In this document: positions 6,766 to 14,132 of the stretch, piece by piece
Position numbering within the stretch: position 1 is the first letter of the stretch
Layout: each line of letters starts with the position of its first letter
Assembly: GCA_900551415.1 (NCBI GenBank)
Contig: URWB01000041.1
Location: 1-17,827 of the forward strand
Origin: an uncultured Eubacteriales bacterium
Lineage (GTDB): Bacteria; Bacillota; Clostridia; Peptostreptococcales; Anaerovoracaceae
Direction of reading: 5' to 3'
DNA length: 17,827 nt
The notes under the pieces: generated by a model
Databases searched by the model: none
Seen by the model: the letters and a program-made list of their open reading frames with translations, nothing else
Told to the model about the DNA's origin: nothing
Made by a program: the position numbers and the translations under genes

Positions 6766-7929
6766 TTACTGATTCAGATAATCTACCGCCATTTGCGCGT
6801 ACAGTCCCGCGCCCTTGACCATCTGCTCCTCGTCTACCTTGAACTTGCCGTGATGGTTCGCGTAAACGCCGTCAATCTCCGGATTGCGCACGCCTATCAT
6901 GCAAATCGCGCCCGGAATCTCACGCATCATTTCCGAAAAATCCTCGCCTCCGGTCGTCGGCTTCATGTATTGGATCCTGTTTTCGCCAAAGATCTTCGCA
7001 ACCGAACCCTGCGCGATCTTCGCCATCTTTTCATCATTGATGGTCGGATCTACGATCGGGGTATAGATCAGCTTCCCTTCACAGCGGTGCGCCTCACAAA
7101 CATTTTTGACGACGCGCTCCATCGCCTCCGGCAGCATAGCGTTGACTTCTCTGGAGAAGCAGCGTGTCGTGCCGACCAGTTTGGCGGAGTCCGCGATAAT
7201 GTTCCAGCCCGTACCGCTTTGGAAAGAGCCGACGGAGATCACCGCCGCGTCCTGCGGGTCAATCTCGCGGCTAATAATTTTTTGCAGTTCTTCGACCACC
7301 GCGCAGCCGGTCGTCAGGGCATCGATGCCCTGATGCGGCGCGGAACCATGGCTGCCTTTTCCCTTGATTTCGATTTCAAACAGGCTGGCGCCTGCCATCA
7401 CAGGTCCCGGCGCGACGGCAACATAGCCGCTGTCCACGTTTGCCCATACATGGGCCGCAAAGCAGGCATCGACACCGTCCAGCAGTCCTTCCTTGATCAT
7501 CAGTTTTGCGCCTTGTCCGTTTTCCTCGGAAAGCTGGAAACACAGACGAACCGTTCCGTTGATTTCATCCTCCATATCCTTGAGAATCTTCGCGCAGCCG
7601 AGCAGCATCGCGCTGTGGCTGTCGTGTCCGCAGGCGTGCATGACGCCCGGCTTTGTGGAAGCGTAGTCAAAATCGTTTTCCTCCTGTACCGCCAGCGCGT
7701 CCATATCCGCGCGCAGCAGCACGCATTTGCCCGGCTTTTTACCGCCGATGGTGGCAACGGTGCCGTAGTTCGCCATTGTGACAAATGGAATGCCCATTTT
7801 GGTCAGTTCTTCGCGGATCTTCTTCGCGGTATTCTCCTCCTGCAAACTCAGCTCCGGATACTTGTGGAAATATCTTCTCATTTCAATCGTGTAATCAGCG
7901 TATTTTCGCGCTGCTTCTGCAATGTTCAT
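6766..7929 (-). CDS. M20 family metallo-amidohydrolase (paralogue 1)
   Basis: A 387-residue cytoplasmic hydrolase of the M20D group (hippurate hydrolase / N-acyl amino acid amidohydrolase type), which uses a metal centre to cut amide bonds of small N-acylated amino acids or dipeptides. Metal and catalytic positions are intact: RADMDAL (73-79), MHACGHDSH (97-105), SEE (134-136), HVW (160-162) and the late GGEDF motif, with the Bact_dimer lid domain between. The start at 7929 is set by GAGAGGG 8 bases upstream; the ORF extends upstream without a ribosome site. It follows paralogue 2 by 100 bp with no terminator between, so the two are probably co-transcribed. Transcription ends at the hairpin at 6662-6698. 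Substrate unknown. Confidence 0.93.
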   Translation of the reverse strand: MNIAEAARKYADYTIEMRRYFHKYPELSLQEENTAKKIREELTKMGIPFVTMANYGTVATIGGKKPGKCVLLRADMDALAVQEENDFDYASTKPGVMHACGHDSHSAMLLGCAKILKDMEDEINGTVRLCFQLSEENGQGAKLMIKEGLLDGVDACFAAHVWANVDSGYVAVAPGPVMAGASLFEIEIKGKGSHGSAPHQGIDALTTGCAVVEELQKIISREIDPQDAAVISVGSFQSGTGWNIIADSAKLVGTTRCFSREVNAMLPEAMERVVKNVCEAHRCEGKLIYTPIVDPTINDEKMAKIAQGSVAKIFGENRIQYMKPTTGGEDFSEMMREIPGAICMIGVRNPEIDGVYANHHGKFKVDEEQMVKGAGLYAQMAVDYLNQ

Positions 7930-8029
7930 CTTCTTGTCCCTCTCTTTTATCTCTATTCTTCTTGTTTTGCCATGCGCCTCCGCATGCCGCACATAGAAAG
8001 CTTCGATTTCGTGATGCGCGCTTTTGACC

Positions 8030-9205
8030 TTACGCGTTCTTGTTCAGGAAATCGACAGTCACCTGTACGAACAGTGCTACGCTGCGCTTTAAGATGCTCT
8101 CATCAATATCGAATTTTTCATTGTGGTTGCCATAACAATGTACCTCGTCGCGGCTGCCCATGAAGCCGTATGTGCCCGGAATGCGTTCCAAATAGAGGGA
8201 GAAAGATTCTCCGCCCATCGTCGGCGGCTGTTCTTCCAGCGCATCCTCGCCGAACAACTTGACGGCCGCGTTGCGGCTGATGGAGAGCATCTCATCGTCG
8301 GCATTGATTGTCGGCGGCCACATTTCTTCATATTCCAGCGTCGCTTCTACGCCAAGCGCCTTGCCGGTATTCTCGACGATCTGGCTGAGATCTCTTTTGA
8401 GATTTTTTCGAACCTCCGCGTCAAAGGTGCGCAGCGTGCCTTCCATCACGACCTCATTCGCGATGACATTCCAGCGCGCACCGCCATGGATGGTGCCGAT
8501 GGTTAAAACCAATGGATTCAGCGGGTCGTTTCTGCGGGATACATAGGTCTGCAGATTCATCGCGATGCTGCAGGCCGCGATAATGGCGTCATGTCCGTCC
8601 TGCGGACGTGCGCCGTGTGACGCATAGCCCTTGACCCTTACGGTGAACTTTCCGCCCGCGGCCATGATATTCCCCTTCATGAAGCTTGCCTTGCCGCTGG
8701 TGCCCGCGGACCAGGTGTGCATGCCGAAGCAGGCATCCATGCCGTCCAGACAGCCGTCCTTGATCATCAGAGATGCGCCCTGCAGGGTTTCTTCGGCCGG
8801 TTCGAAGCAGAGGTTGATGGTGCCGCAGAGTTCATGCTTGATTTCATTTAAGATTTTCGCCGCGCCGAGCAGGACACTGATATGCGTGTCGTGTCCGCAG
8901 GCGTGCATGCAATCAGGATTCTGGCTGGCAAACGGCAGCCCCGTTGCTTCGTGTACCCCCGAAAGCCCGTCGATATCCGCGCGCAGCATGATACCCTTGC
9001 CCGGCTTGCCGCCGCGGATAACGCCGAGCACGCCCGTATGATCCGGAAACGTCTTATACTCGATTCCCAGCGCTTCCAAATCCTTCGCGATGGCCTTGGT
9101 GGTTTCTACCTCCTGCATGGATGGCTCCGGATGCGCGTGGTAATATCTTCTTCTGTCTATGATATACGCTTCATTGGCTTTCGCCAGTTCCCAAACGTCT
9201 TTCAT
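8030..9205 (-). CDS. M20 family metallo-amidohydrolase (paralogue 2)
   Basis: A 391-residue M20D amidohydrolase. Key motifs are RADIDGL (75-81), HACGHDTH (101-108), the general-base pair in PAEE (136-139), HTW (163-165) and GGESF in place of the usual GGEDF. AAGGAG lies 7-8 bases before the ATG. It has its own promoter (9260-9289), and a strong terminator separates it from the transporter gene upstream, so it heads a two-gene unit with paralogue 1. The two proteins are clearly related along their length (for example the shared MIK-G-LDG-DACF segment) yet differ in the lid domain, which suggests different substrates. Confidence 0.93.
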   Translation of the reverse strand: MKDVWELAKANEAYIIDRRRYYHAHPEPSMQEVETTKAIAKDLEALGIEYKTFPDHTGVLGVIRGGKPGKGIMLRADIDGLSGVHEATGLPFASQNPDCMHACGHDTHISVLLGAAKILNEIKHELCGTINLCFEPAEETLQGASLMIKDGCLDGMDACFGMHTWSAGTSGKASFMKGNIMAAGGKFTVRVKGYASHGARPQDGHDAIIAACSIAMNLQTYVSRRNDPLNPLVLTIGTIHGGARWNVIANEVVMEGTLRTFDAEVRKNLKRDLSQIVENTGKALGVEATLEYEEMWPPTINADDEMLSISRNAAVKLFGEDALEEQPPTMGGESFSLYLERIPGTYGFMGSRDEVHCYGNHNEKFDIDESILKRSVALFVQVTVDFLNKNA

Positions 9206-9259
9206 TGTCGAATCTCCTTTTCTATATGTATTTTGTTCGGATTTCCCGCTTTTATCTCA

Positions 9260-9289
9260 ACTATATCAAATTTATCAAATTTATGTCCT
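9260..9289 (-). promoter_or_regulatory. Promoter for the two-gene M20 unit
   Basis: TATAGT (9260-9265) with extended TGA, an 18-bp spacer and AGGACA (9284-9289). The spacer and the region around the -10 carry direct repeats of the type AAATTTGATA, which could be a regulator site. The predicted leader is about 50 bases. Confidence 0.5.
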
Positions 9290-9358
9290 GCGGGCAAGTG
9301 TGTATCCTGTGAAAGCAGGCAGTCTGCATCGGGAAGTATCCGCCCGCCCGCGGAACCG

Positions 9359-9393
9359 AAAAAGCACCCGCCTGCAGGTGCAGACGGGCACAG
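9359..9393 (-). terminator. Intrinsic terminator after the transporter gene
   Basis: On the minus strand GTGCCCGTCTGCA (9381-9393) pairs with TGCAGGCGGGTGC (9366-9378) over 13 bp including G-U pairs, with a two-base loop, followed by seven T (9359-9365). It begins 10 bp after the transporter stop codon. Confidence 0.85.
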
Positions 9394-9402
9394 GTTGTTT
9401 TC

Positions 9403-10620
9403 TTAGAGTAATTTCGCAAATGCGCCTGCGATAAATACAGAAGTAATCGTTACTGTGATGAAGCCGCCGACAACCATGGACGGGAACATCTTGCTCAGCA
9501 GGTATTTTCTCTCTTCTTCCGTCTGTCCGACGCCGTTGCAGGTGGACTCTGTGATGATTGCGTCACATGGGAAGCCGTATAAAGCGGTCAGACCGTTCGC
9601 AAACGCCAGCGGGAAGGACATCTTTAATATCTTCGCGATGATGAATGAGAACAAGGCCATGCCGGCAACGCCGATGACGATGAGGATCAGCATTGGTCCG
9701 ATGATCTGCTTCAGCATCTCCGGTGTGCAGTCCTTGAGTCCGTCGAATACGTACATCATCAGTGCGAACATCGTGATCTGGAAGGAGTTCGCTCTGTTCA
9801 GCAAATTGGAATCCAGGAAACCGATGGTGGTGAAGATAACACCGAATATCAATGCCCAAATCGCGCCGCTGATGGTGCCGATGACCGGGAAGGACACAGT
9901 GCCCATCAGGCTCGCGAGCCATGCTACGATACCGAGCTTCAAGAGCATCATCACAGGGGTATTGTATTTTGCCGGAACCGGCGGAAGCAGTTTTTTCTTG
10001 CCATCGTCTGTCGGCACAGCGGTCATGCCCGCGTTTGCCATTTCAATTCTGTCCTGCTCGGTAATGACGATGGAGCCGTCACGCAGGCCCTTGACAAGCT
10101 TCTTGCCATAGGACTGCAGGCAGATCGCGGTCAGCGGATAGCCGATAAAGCCCTGAATACAGTACATCGCGATTGCGAATACCGCTGCCAGCTCCAGTCC
10201 CGCGTTTTGCGCTGCGGTCTGCATCATCGTCGCGGCGATAATACCACCTGTCAGCGGCGGAAGACCTGCGATGATGAGGTCTTTGTCCATAACCAGACTG
10301 CCGACGAAATAGCCGAGTACCATCATGCCGGCAAGTCCTGCCAGACAAACGACAATGGTTCTCCACTGTTCCTTGAGCTGTTTCAAACTGATGACAGTAC
10401 CCATGTGGGTAATCAACAGATAAATACCGATACTGCTTCCGAACGGAATCAGTACAGAATCACTGACTACTGTTTTTGGGATAACAGTCCAGTATCCGAT
10501 CAGCAGTACCACCGCGGTGACGAATACGGACGGAACCCATGCCTTGGTCACAGTCGCGACCACCTCGCCGATGATGTAAACAACGGCACAGATTACAAAT
10601 GCAAGTACAAAGTTATACAT
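9403..10620 (-). CDS. Multi-pass secondary transporter, family not assigned
   Basis: A 405-residue, very hydrophobic protein with about 10-11 membrane segments, in two halves separated by a polar loop of about 60 residues (roughly 185-235). Each half contains a glycine-rich re-entrant-like segment: GLPPLTGGIIAATMMQ in the first half and GLTALYGFPCDAIITE near the C-terminus. That is the design of inverted-repeat ion-coupled carriers such as glutamate/Na+ (GltS-like) and related families, but I cannot name the family. The start at 10620 follows GAGAGG by 10 bases. It sits between M20 paralogues 3 and 2 and ends in a strong terminator, so it most likely imports (or exports) the acylated amino acids or products handled by the hydrolases, as AbgT does next to AbgAB. 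This is inference from context. Confidence 0.85.
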   Translation of the reverse strand: MYNFVLAFVICAVVYIIGEVVATVTKAWVPSVFVTAVVLLIGYWTVIPKTVVSDSVLIPFGSSIGIYLLITHMGTVISLKQLKEQWRTIVVCLAGLAGMMVLGYFVGSLVMDKDLIIAGLPPLTGGIIAATMMQTAAQNAGLELAAVFAIAMYCIQGFIGYPLTAICLQSYGKKLVKGLRDGSIVITEQDRIEMANAGMTAVPTDDGKKKLLPPVPAKYNTPVMMLLKLGIVAWLASLMGTVSFPVIGTISGAIWALIFGVIFTTIGFLDSNLLNRANSFQITMFALMMYVFDGLKDCTPEMLKQIIGPMLILIVIGVAGMALFSFIIAKILKMSFPLAFANGLTALYGFPCDAIITESTCNGVGQTEEERKYLLSKMFPSMVVGGFITVTITSVFIAGAFAKLL

Positions 10621-11056
10621 AGCGGTTTTTCCTCTCTTTCGTTTTAGTTGTAAGTACTTTTCTATAGCCCGGCGCAAAAGCGCTATCCTTTCGCGCCTTC
10701 GGTGACAGACAGACCTTTTGGTTTTTTGGTGGATGATTTTTTAGATATCATTGCGAAAAAGGTTCTGTCCGATCAGCAAAGTTATGTGAGCGTGACGCAT
10801 GCGCGCCTGCTCTGGCGGTCAAGGGGAGAATCCCCCTACACATGGCCGGTTTTGCACGTATGCGCGCGCTTACCGCAGCCTGCCGCTGATGAGTATGATG
10901 CGCAGCCGAAGCTGTCCTTGCACGCTTGCGCGCTTACCTCAGCCTGCCAAAAAGCCCCGTGCGAATATTAGGCATCATTAGCTTGCGCACTGACGCGTGC
11001 TTGCCTCAGCCTGCGCCAGCATCGCCGCGCGTTTATCCGACAGACAATCTCTTGCC
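10621..11056. other. Gene-free gap with interspersed CTTRCCTCAGCCTRC repeats
   Basis: 436 bp between M20 paralogue 3 and the transporter. A 15-16 bp core recurs at 10869, 10933, 11000 and 11051 (spacing 64, 67 and 51 bp), the last lying across the stop codon of paralogue 3. GGGGAGAATCCCC at 10834-10846 is a small hairpin. ACAGACCTTTT (from 10709) and AAAAGGTTCTGT (to 10769) form an imperfect inverted pair. No strong promoter for the transporter was found, only a weak TATAGA near 10660. Confidence 0.6.
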
Positions 11057-12247
11057 TCAGCCTACTGCGCTGCCCAGATACTTCAGTGCGGCCGCTGTCA
11101 TGGCGGTCATGCCGTAAGGCATAGCTTCCTCTCTGACTGCGCATTTCGGATTATGCAGCGCCACCAGCGGTCCTTCGTGTCCCGCGTGCAGCATCATGTA
11201 GCAACCCGGCGTATCGGTCATCTTCGTATAATAACTGAAGTCTTCGCTGAAGGAGAGTGGTTTTTCAAGCTGAAGGATTCGTTCTTCGCCGAGCGCTTCT
11301 CTGACAGCATCCTCTGCCAGTGCAGTCAGTGCCTCATCGTTATAGCAGGCCGGATAGCCTTCGTAATGGTTGATGTCAAATTCGCATCCGGAAATCTTTT
11401 CGAGGCCCGCCGCGATGTCAAAGACCTGCTTCGTCACATCCTCACGAATCGTGTCAAGGTACGATCTCGCGATGCCGCTGAATTTCGCTTCGTTCGGAAT
11501 GACATTCGGCGCGTCGCCGCTGTGGATGCTGCATACAGGAAAAATTACAGTTTCCAGCGGGTCTACATAGCGTGCCGGAATTTGCTGCAGCAACACGACC
11601 GCCTGACAAGCCGCCAGAACCGGGTCCTTGGTCAAATGCGGGGTAGAGCCGTGTCCGCCTTTTCCTTTGACCGTCACGTCGTAAAGATCCACCGATGTGG
11701 TCAAAGGCCCTGCGTGAAAGCCGATTTTACCGACTTCCTCATCCGGAAACACATGCATGCCGAAGATCGCGTCAACGTGAGGGTTTTGCAAAGCGCCGAC
11801 CTCCACGAGTTCTCTCGCACCGCCCGGCAGTGTGTCCTCGCTGTGCTGGAAGATCAGCTTGACGGTTCCCGCGAATTCATTTTTGTGCGCGCAGAGCAGC
11901 TTGGCGGTTCCCAGCAGCATGGCAACATGCATATCATGTCCGCAGGCGTGCATCATACCGGCCTCTTCACTGCTGTACGGCAGTCCGGTCTCTTCTGTGA
12001 CCGGCAAGGCGTCGATATCCGCGCGAAGCGCGACACATCTGCCTGTGCCCTTGCCTCCATGAATCAAACCGATGACCGCGGTCGGCACCGGTGACTGGAT
12101 CTCATCGACACCAAACTCCGCGAGCTTTTCTCGAATCAGCTTTGAGGTGCGGAATTCCTTGCGTCCGATCTCCGGATGTCTGTGGATTTCTCTGCGAAGC
12201 GCGACAATCTCGTCCTGCATTTGCAGCGCTTCTTCATATAATTTCAT
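11057..12247 (-). CDS. M20 family metallo-amidohydrolase (paralogue 3)
   Basis: A 396-residue M20D amidohydrolase. Motifs are RADIDAL (75-81), HACGHDMH (100-107), HSED (135-138, where the second acid of the usual EE pair is Asp), HVF near 165, and FSEDF where relatives have GGEDF. The ATG at 12247 is preferred because the domain begins there and AAAGGA lies 12 bases upstream; in-frame ATGs at 12259 and 12274 are alternatives, and 12274 overlaps the stop of a short upstream ORF as TGATG. A good promoter at 12465-12493 gives a leader of about 210 bases. The stop codon lies within one copy of the CCTCAGCC repeat that fills the downstream gap. It is the most divergent of the three paralogues. Confidence 0.92.
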   Translation of the reverse strand: MKLYEEALQMQDEIVALRREIHRHPEIGRKEFRTSKLIREKLAEFGVDEIQSPVPTAVIGLIHGGKGTGRCVALRADIDALPVTEETGLPYSSEEAGMMHACGHDMHVAMLLGTAKLLCAHKNEFAGTVKLIFQHSEDTLPGGARELVEVGALQNPHVDAIFGMHVFPDEEVGKIGFHAGPLTTSVDLYDVTVKGKGGHGSTPHLTKDPVLAACQAVVLLQQIPARYVDPLETVIFPVCSIHSGDAPNVIPNEAKFSGIARSYLDTIREDVTKQVFDIAAGLEKISGCEFDINHYEGYPACYNDEALTALAEDAVREALGEERILQLEKPLSFSEDFSYYTKMTDTPGCYMMLHAGHEGPLVALHNPKCAVREEAMPYGMTAMTAAALKYLGSAVG

Positions 12248-12680
12248 CTTTCTATCCATTCCTTTCGCTTCCATCAGGCATAATCCGTCGTGGAAATGAT
12301 TGTTTGAGTTTTTCTCTCTTGAATTTTTATTACGATACGCTCTTTGCGGCATACGTTCCTTGATTTTCGCACCGAGGTACTCAGCCTTTGGCGTGTAATG
12401 TGTGGTCTGCGACACCCGATTTTCGCGAGCTTTTTAACACTTTCTTCGCAACCCAACATAGCGCATTCTACACCGATTTTTATAGCTTGTCAACTGCTTT
12501 TAGGCATTTTTTTGGTTTTCTTAACATTTTTCTTTCTTTTACGTTGTTTTTTGTGTACAATTTTCTTGAAACTTCCGAGGCTGGCGCGCCTTTTGACGAA
12601 GACGCCGTTTCAACCGACATATTCCGCGATCACTTCGCATAAAATGCTACAAACATCTCAAAGTGCGGAGGAAAGCATCT
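12248..12680. other. Divergent intergenic region, 433 bp
   Basis: It lies between M20 paralogue 3 (minus) and the PrcB-like gene (plus). It holds the minus-strand promoter at 12465-12493 and its long leader. On the plus side the region is T-rich (12500-12570); weak -10-like TACAAT (12556-12561) and TAAAAT (12639-12644) are present but neither has a good -35. No gene was supported here. Confidence 0.6.
12465..12493 (-). promoter_or_regulatory. Strong sigma-A promoter for M20 paralogue 3
   Basis: TTGACA (12488-12493), exactly 17 bp spacer, TAGAAT (12465-12470). Predicted start near 12458, leaving a leader of about 210 bases before the ATG at 12247. The leader contains a 61-codon ORF (12274-12459) without a ribosome site, and no recognised riboswitch. 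Confidence 0.75.
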
Positions 12681-13409
12681 ATGGCAGAAAAAACATCTCA
12701 CGCGGAAACGCGAACCAGAGGCGAAGGCAGTTTTTTTCACAAGCCTTCAAAAAAAACAATTTTCGGCAGCGCGGCAGTGCTTCTGCTCGCTATTCTGATT
12801 TTCGGAGCTGTCAGTACGGGTCTGCCGGAACGCTTTTTCGGCGCGCGGACAGTCACTTTCACACAGCTAAAAAAAGACGAGATCCCACAAACAATCGAAA
12901 CGGACGTCATTCCGGAATACCGTGAATTGGAACGCGCGCTTGGCTGCCTGGTGAACGGCAAGGTCTATGTAGTCGTGACGCGCGGAGAGAAACCAACCGC
13001 GGGGTATGATCTTGCCATCGAGGATATTCGTCTTCAAAAGATGGAGGACGGCGGCTCTAACATGCTCGTCACCGCGCGTTTTGAGGAACCTGCCGCGGGA
13101 GAAAGCGTTTCCCGCATCATTACCTATCCGTATGTTGTCGCTGAAACCGACCTGACCGTTCTGCCTGACACCAGCCTTGCCGCAGGCGCGGGCGGTACCT
13201 CAGCGCAAAGTTCCCTGCAGGCGTGGGCGGTATCTCAGCCCAAAGTTCCCACTTTTGCAGGAAAAGTCCAAAAAGATGTACTATTGTCAGCAAAAAAACC
13301 TATGCTGGCGATAAAATTTTACTGGAATTTTCTTCGCATGGCAAGATTTGTTTTTATCCACATTTTTTCCGTACTATTCTTGGATTCTAATACAGTTTAT
13401 ACATGCTAA
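12681..13409 (+). CDS. Membrane-anchored protein with PrcB-like domain, aberrant C-terminus
   Basis: The only plus-strand gene. GGAGG lies 8 bases before the ATG at 12681. The 242-residue product has a polar N-terminus, one membrane segment (about 27-45) and an exported domain at about 78-163 resembling the C-terminal domain of protease-complex protein PrcB, with the typical conserved core VVVTRGEKPTAGYDLAIE and the late TYPYVV strand. From about residue 165 it is unlike the domain. First comes a segment encoded by a 35-bp tandem repeat (13182-13251), which changes frame because 35 is not a multiple of three. Then comes about 50 residues read through the AT-rich element B. The original stop was probably lost through the duplication or insertion. 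It is divergently oriented from M20 paralogue 3 over a 430-bp gap. Function beyond envelope localisation is unknown. Confidence 0.75.
   Translation: MAEKTSHAETRTRGEGSFFHKPSKKTIFGSAAVLLLAILIFGAVSTGLPERFFGARTVTFTQLKKDEIPQTIETDVIPEYRELERALGCLVNGKVYVVVTRGEKPTAGYDLAIEDIRLQKMEDGGSNMLVTARFEEPAAGESVSRIITYPYVVAETDLTVLPDTSLAAGAGGTSAQSSLQAWAVSQPKVPTFAGKVQKDVLLSAKKPMLAIKFYWNFLRMARFVFIHIFSVLFLDSNTVYTC
13182..13251 (+). repeat. Two-copy 35-bp tandem repeat within the PrcB-like gene
   Basis: Copies at 13182-13216 and 13217-13251 start GCAGGCG and end CAAAGTTCCC. They differ at a few positions. Each ends with the outer motif of element B, so the duplication includes the element boundary and probably came after the element arrived. 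Confidence 0.8.
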
Positions 13410-13487
13410 ATGGAAAAAAGTGCAAAAGGTAACCGTCCTAAGAAAAGTTGCGTTACATCTTTTCGTAAAAAAGAAGCAAAAGTGGGA
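13241..13487 (+). repeat. Intergenic element copy B (inverted ends, about 245 bp)
   Basis: Left end: CAAAGTTCCCA (13241-13251) and CAAAAAGATGTA (13269-13280), the same strings and spacing as copy A at 119 and 147. Within copy B the ends are exact inverted repeats over TCCCACTTTTGC-N12-AAAAGATGTA (left from 13247, right reading back from 13487). The shared internal block TTCTAAT-N4-TTTATACA is at 13385-13403. The left part overlaps the tail of the PrcB-like ORF. A 20-bp tandem array begins 28 bp after the right end. Confidence 0.7.
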
Positions 13488-13514
13488 CAAAAACCTTGTG
13501 GAGCACCATGTGAG

Positions 13515-13615
13515 GGGATGGTGGCTGCGTGTGAGGGATGGTGGCTGCGTGCGAGGGATGGTGGCTGCGTGCGAGGGATGGCACATGAGGTTGAAGGGAT
13601 GGCGCATGAGATGGA
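13515..13615 (+). repeat. Five-copy 20-bp tandem array next to element B
   Basis: Units of exactly 20 bp: three nearly identical (GGGATGGTGGCTGCGTGYGA, 13515-13574) and two degenerate (13575-13594, 13596-13615). The degenerate ones contain GATGGCRCATGAG, which resembles GGTGATTCATGAG of the array at 405-527. Position relative to the element matches that array. Confidence 0.85.
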
Positions 13616-13702
13616 AGCGGGCGGAACGATACAAACTCTCGCGCAGAAGGTCCGCGCCCGGTTTTGTGAGCAAGTTCACCGCACACTTCCATAAGACTAT
13701 GC

Positions 13703-13795
13703 AAAAAGCCTGTGTCTGATTCCTCGGTGATCTCTGCAGGCACGCAAAGCGCGGTGAAGAATATCTCCGGGAATTAGATTACAGGCTTCTTTTTT
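13703..13795. terminator. Bidirectional terminator-like long hairpin between convergent genes
   Basis: AAGCCTGTGTCTGATTCC (13706-13723) pairs with GGAATTAGATTACAGGCTT (13770-13788) with one bulge and a G-U pair, around a 46-base loop. CTTTTTT follows on the plus strand (13789-13795) and TTTTT on the minus strand (13703-13707). It can stop both the PrcB-like transcript and the transketolase transcript. The large loop is unusual for a plain terminator and could fold further. Confidence 0.55.
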
Positions 13796-13809
13796 CGTAT
13801 AAGGTCGGG

Positions 13810-13956
13810 CAGATGCGGGGCGATTGTCGGTATCGCCACGAACTGCTTCGGCACGCAATGACAGATGCGAGGCGATTGTCGGTGTCGCTACGAGCTGCTT
13901 CGGCACGCAATGACAGATGCGGGGCGATTGTCGGTGTCGCCATGAACTCTGCTTCG
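13810..13956. repeat. 52-bp tandem repeat, nearly three copies
   Basis: Units start at 13810, 13862 and 13914 with CAGATGCGRGGCGATTGTCG and contain ACTGCTTCGGCACGCAATGA. On the minus strand this reads TCATTGCGTGCCGAAGCAG, similar to the dispersed repeats beginning TCATTGCGAG known from many bacteria. Long ORFs across it are by-products of the repeat. Confidence 0.85.
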
Positions 13957-13959
13957 ACG

Positions 13960-14127
13960 CGTGGTAGTGGGCACGCGGTAGTGGGCGCGTGATAGTAGCT
14001 TGTGGTAGTGGGCGCGTGATAGTAGCTCGCAGTAGTAGTTCGCGGTAGTAGCTCGTGGTAGTGGGCACGCGGTAGTGGGCGCGTGATAGTAGCGCGCGGT
14101 AGTGGGCGCGCGGTAGTAATCGCGCCG
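13960..14127. repeat. 13-14 bp degenerate tandem array, about 12 copies
   Basis: Units of the form GCGCGYGRTAGTRG run without interruption up to 5 bp before the transketolase stop at 14133. Unit length alternates between 13 and 14. Confidence 0.8.
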
Positions 14128-14132
14128 TTTGC

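Noticed and set aside
6793..8163. A 456-codon plus-strand ORF opposite the M20 genes
   Set aside because: It is antisense to an M20 gene with intact catalytic motifs and runs on through the gap. It has no ribosome site and no recognisable domain, and follows from GC-rich third positions.
10702..10971. An 89-codon plus-strand ORF with a protein-like start (MTDRPFGFLVDDF)
   Set aside because: No ribosome site before the GTG, and the second half runs through the dispersed repeats. The first 35 codons look somewhat protein-like, so a gene remnant cannot be excluded, but it is not supportable as a gene.
10997..12094. A 365-codon plus-strand ORF opposite M20 paralogue 3
   Set aside because: Antisense shadow of a gene with clear metal-binding motifs; no start signals and no domain.
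12248..12460. Riboswitch in the long leader of M20 paralogue 3
   Set aside because: No conserved core of a known riboswitch class or T-box could be recognised, and there is no terminator or ribosome-site sequestering stem.
13724..13770. c-di-GMP riboswitch-like string GCACGCAAAGC
   Set aside because: Only a short match to one conserved segment; the paired partner segments and the tetraloop-receptor part are absent.
13697..14068. A 123-codon minus-strand ORF with Arg/Thr/Pro repeats
   Set aside because: It reads through the 52-bp and 13-14 bp arrays; its repetitive sequence is a by-product of the arrays.
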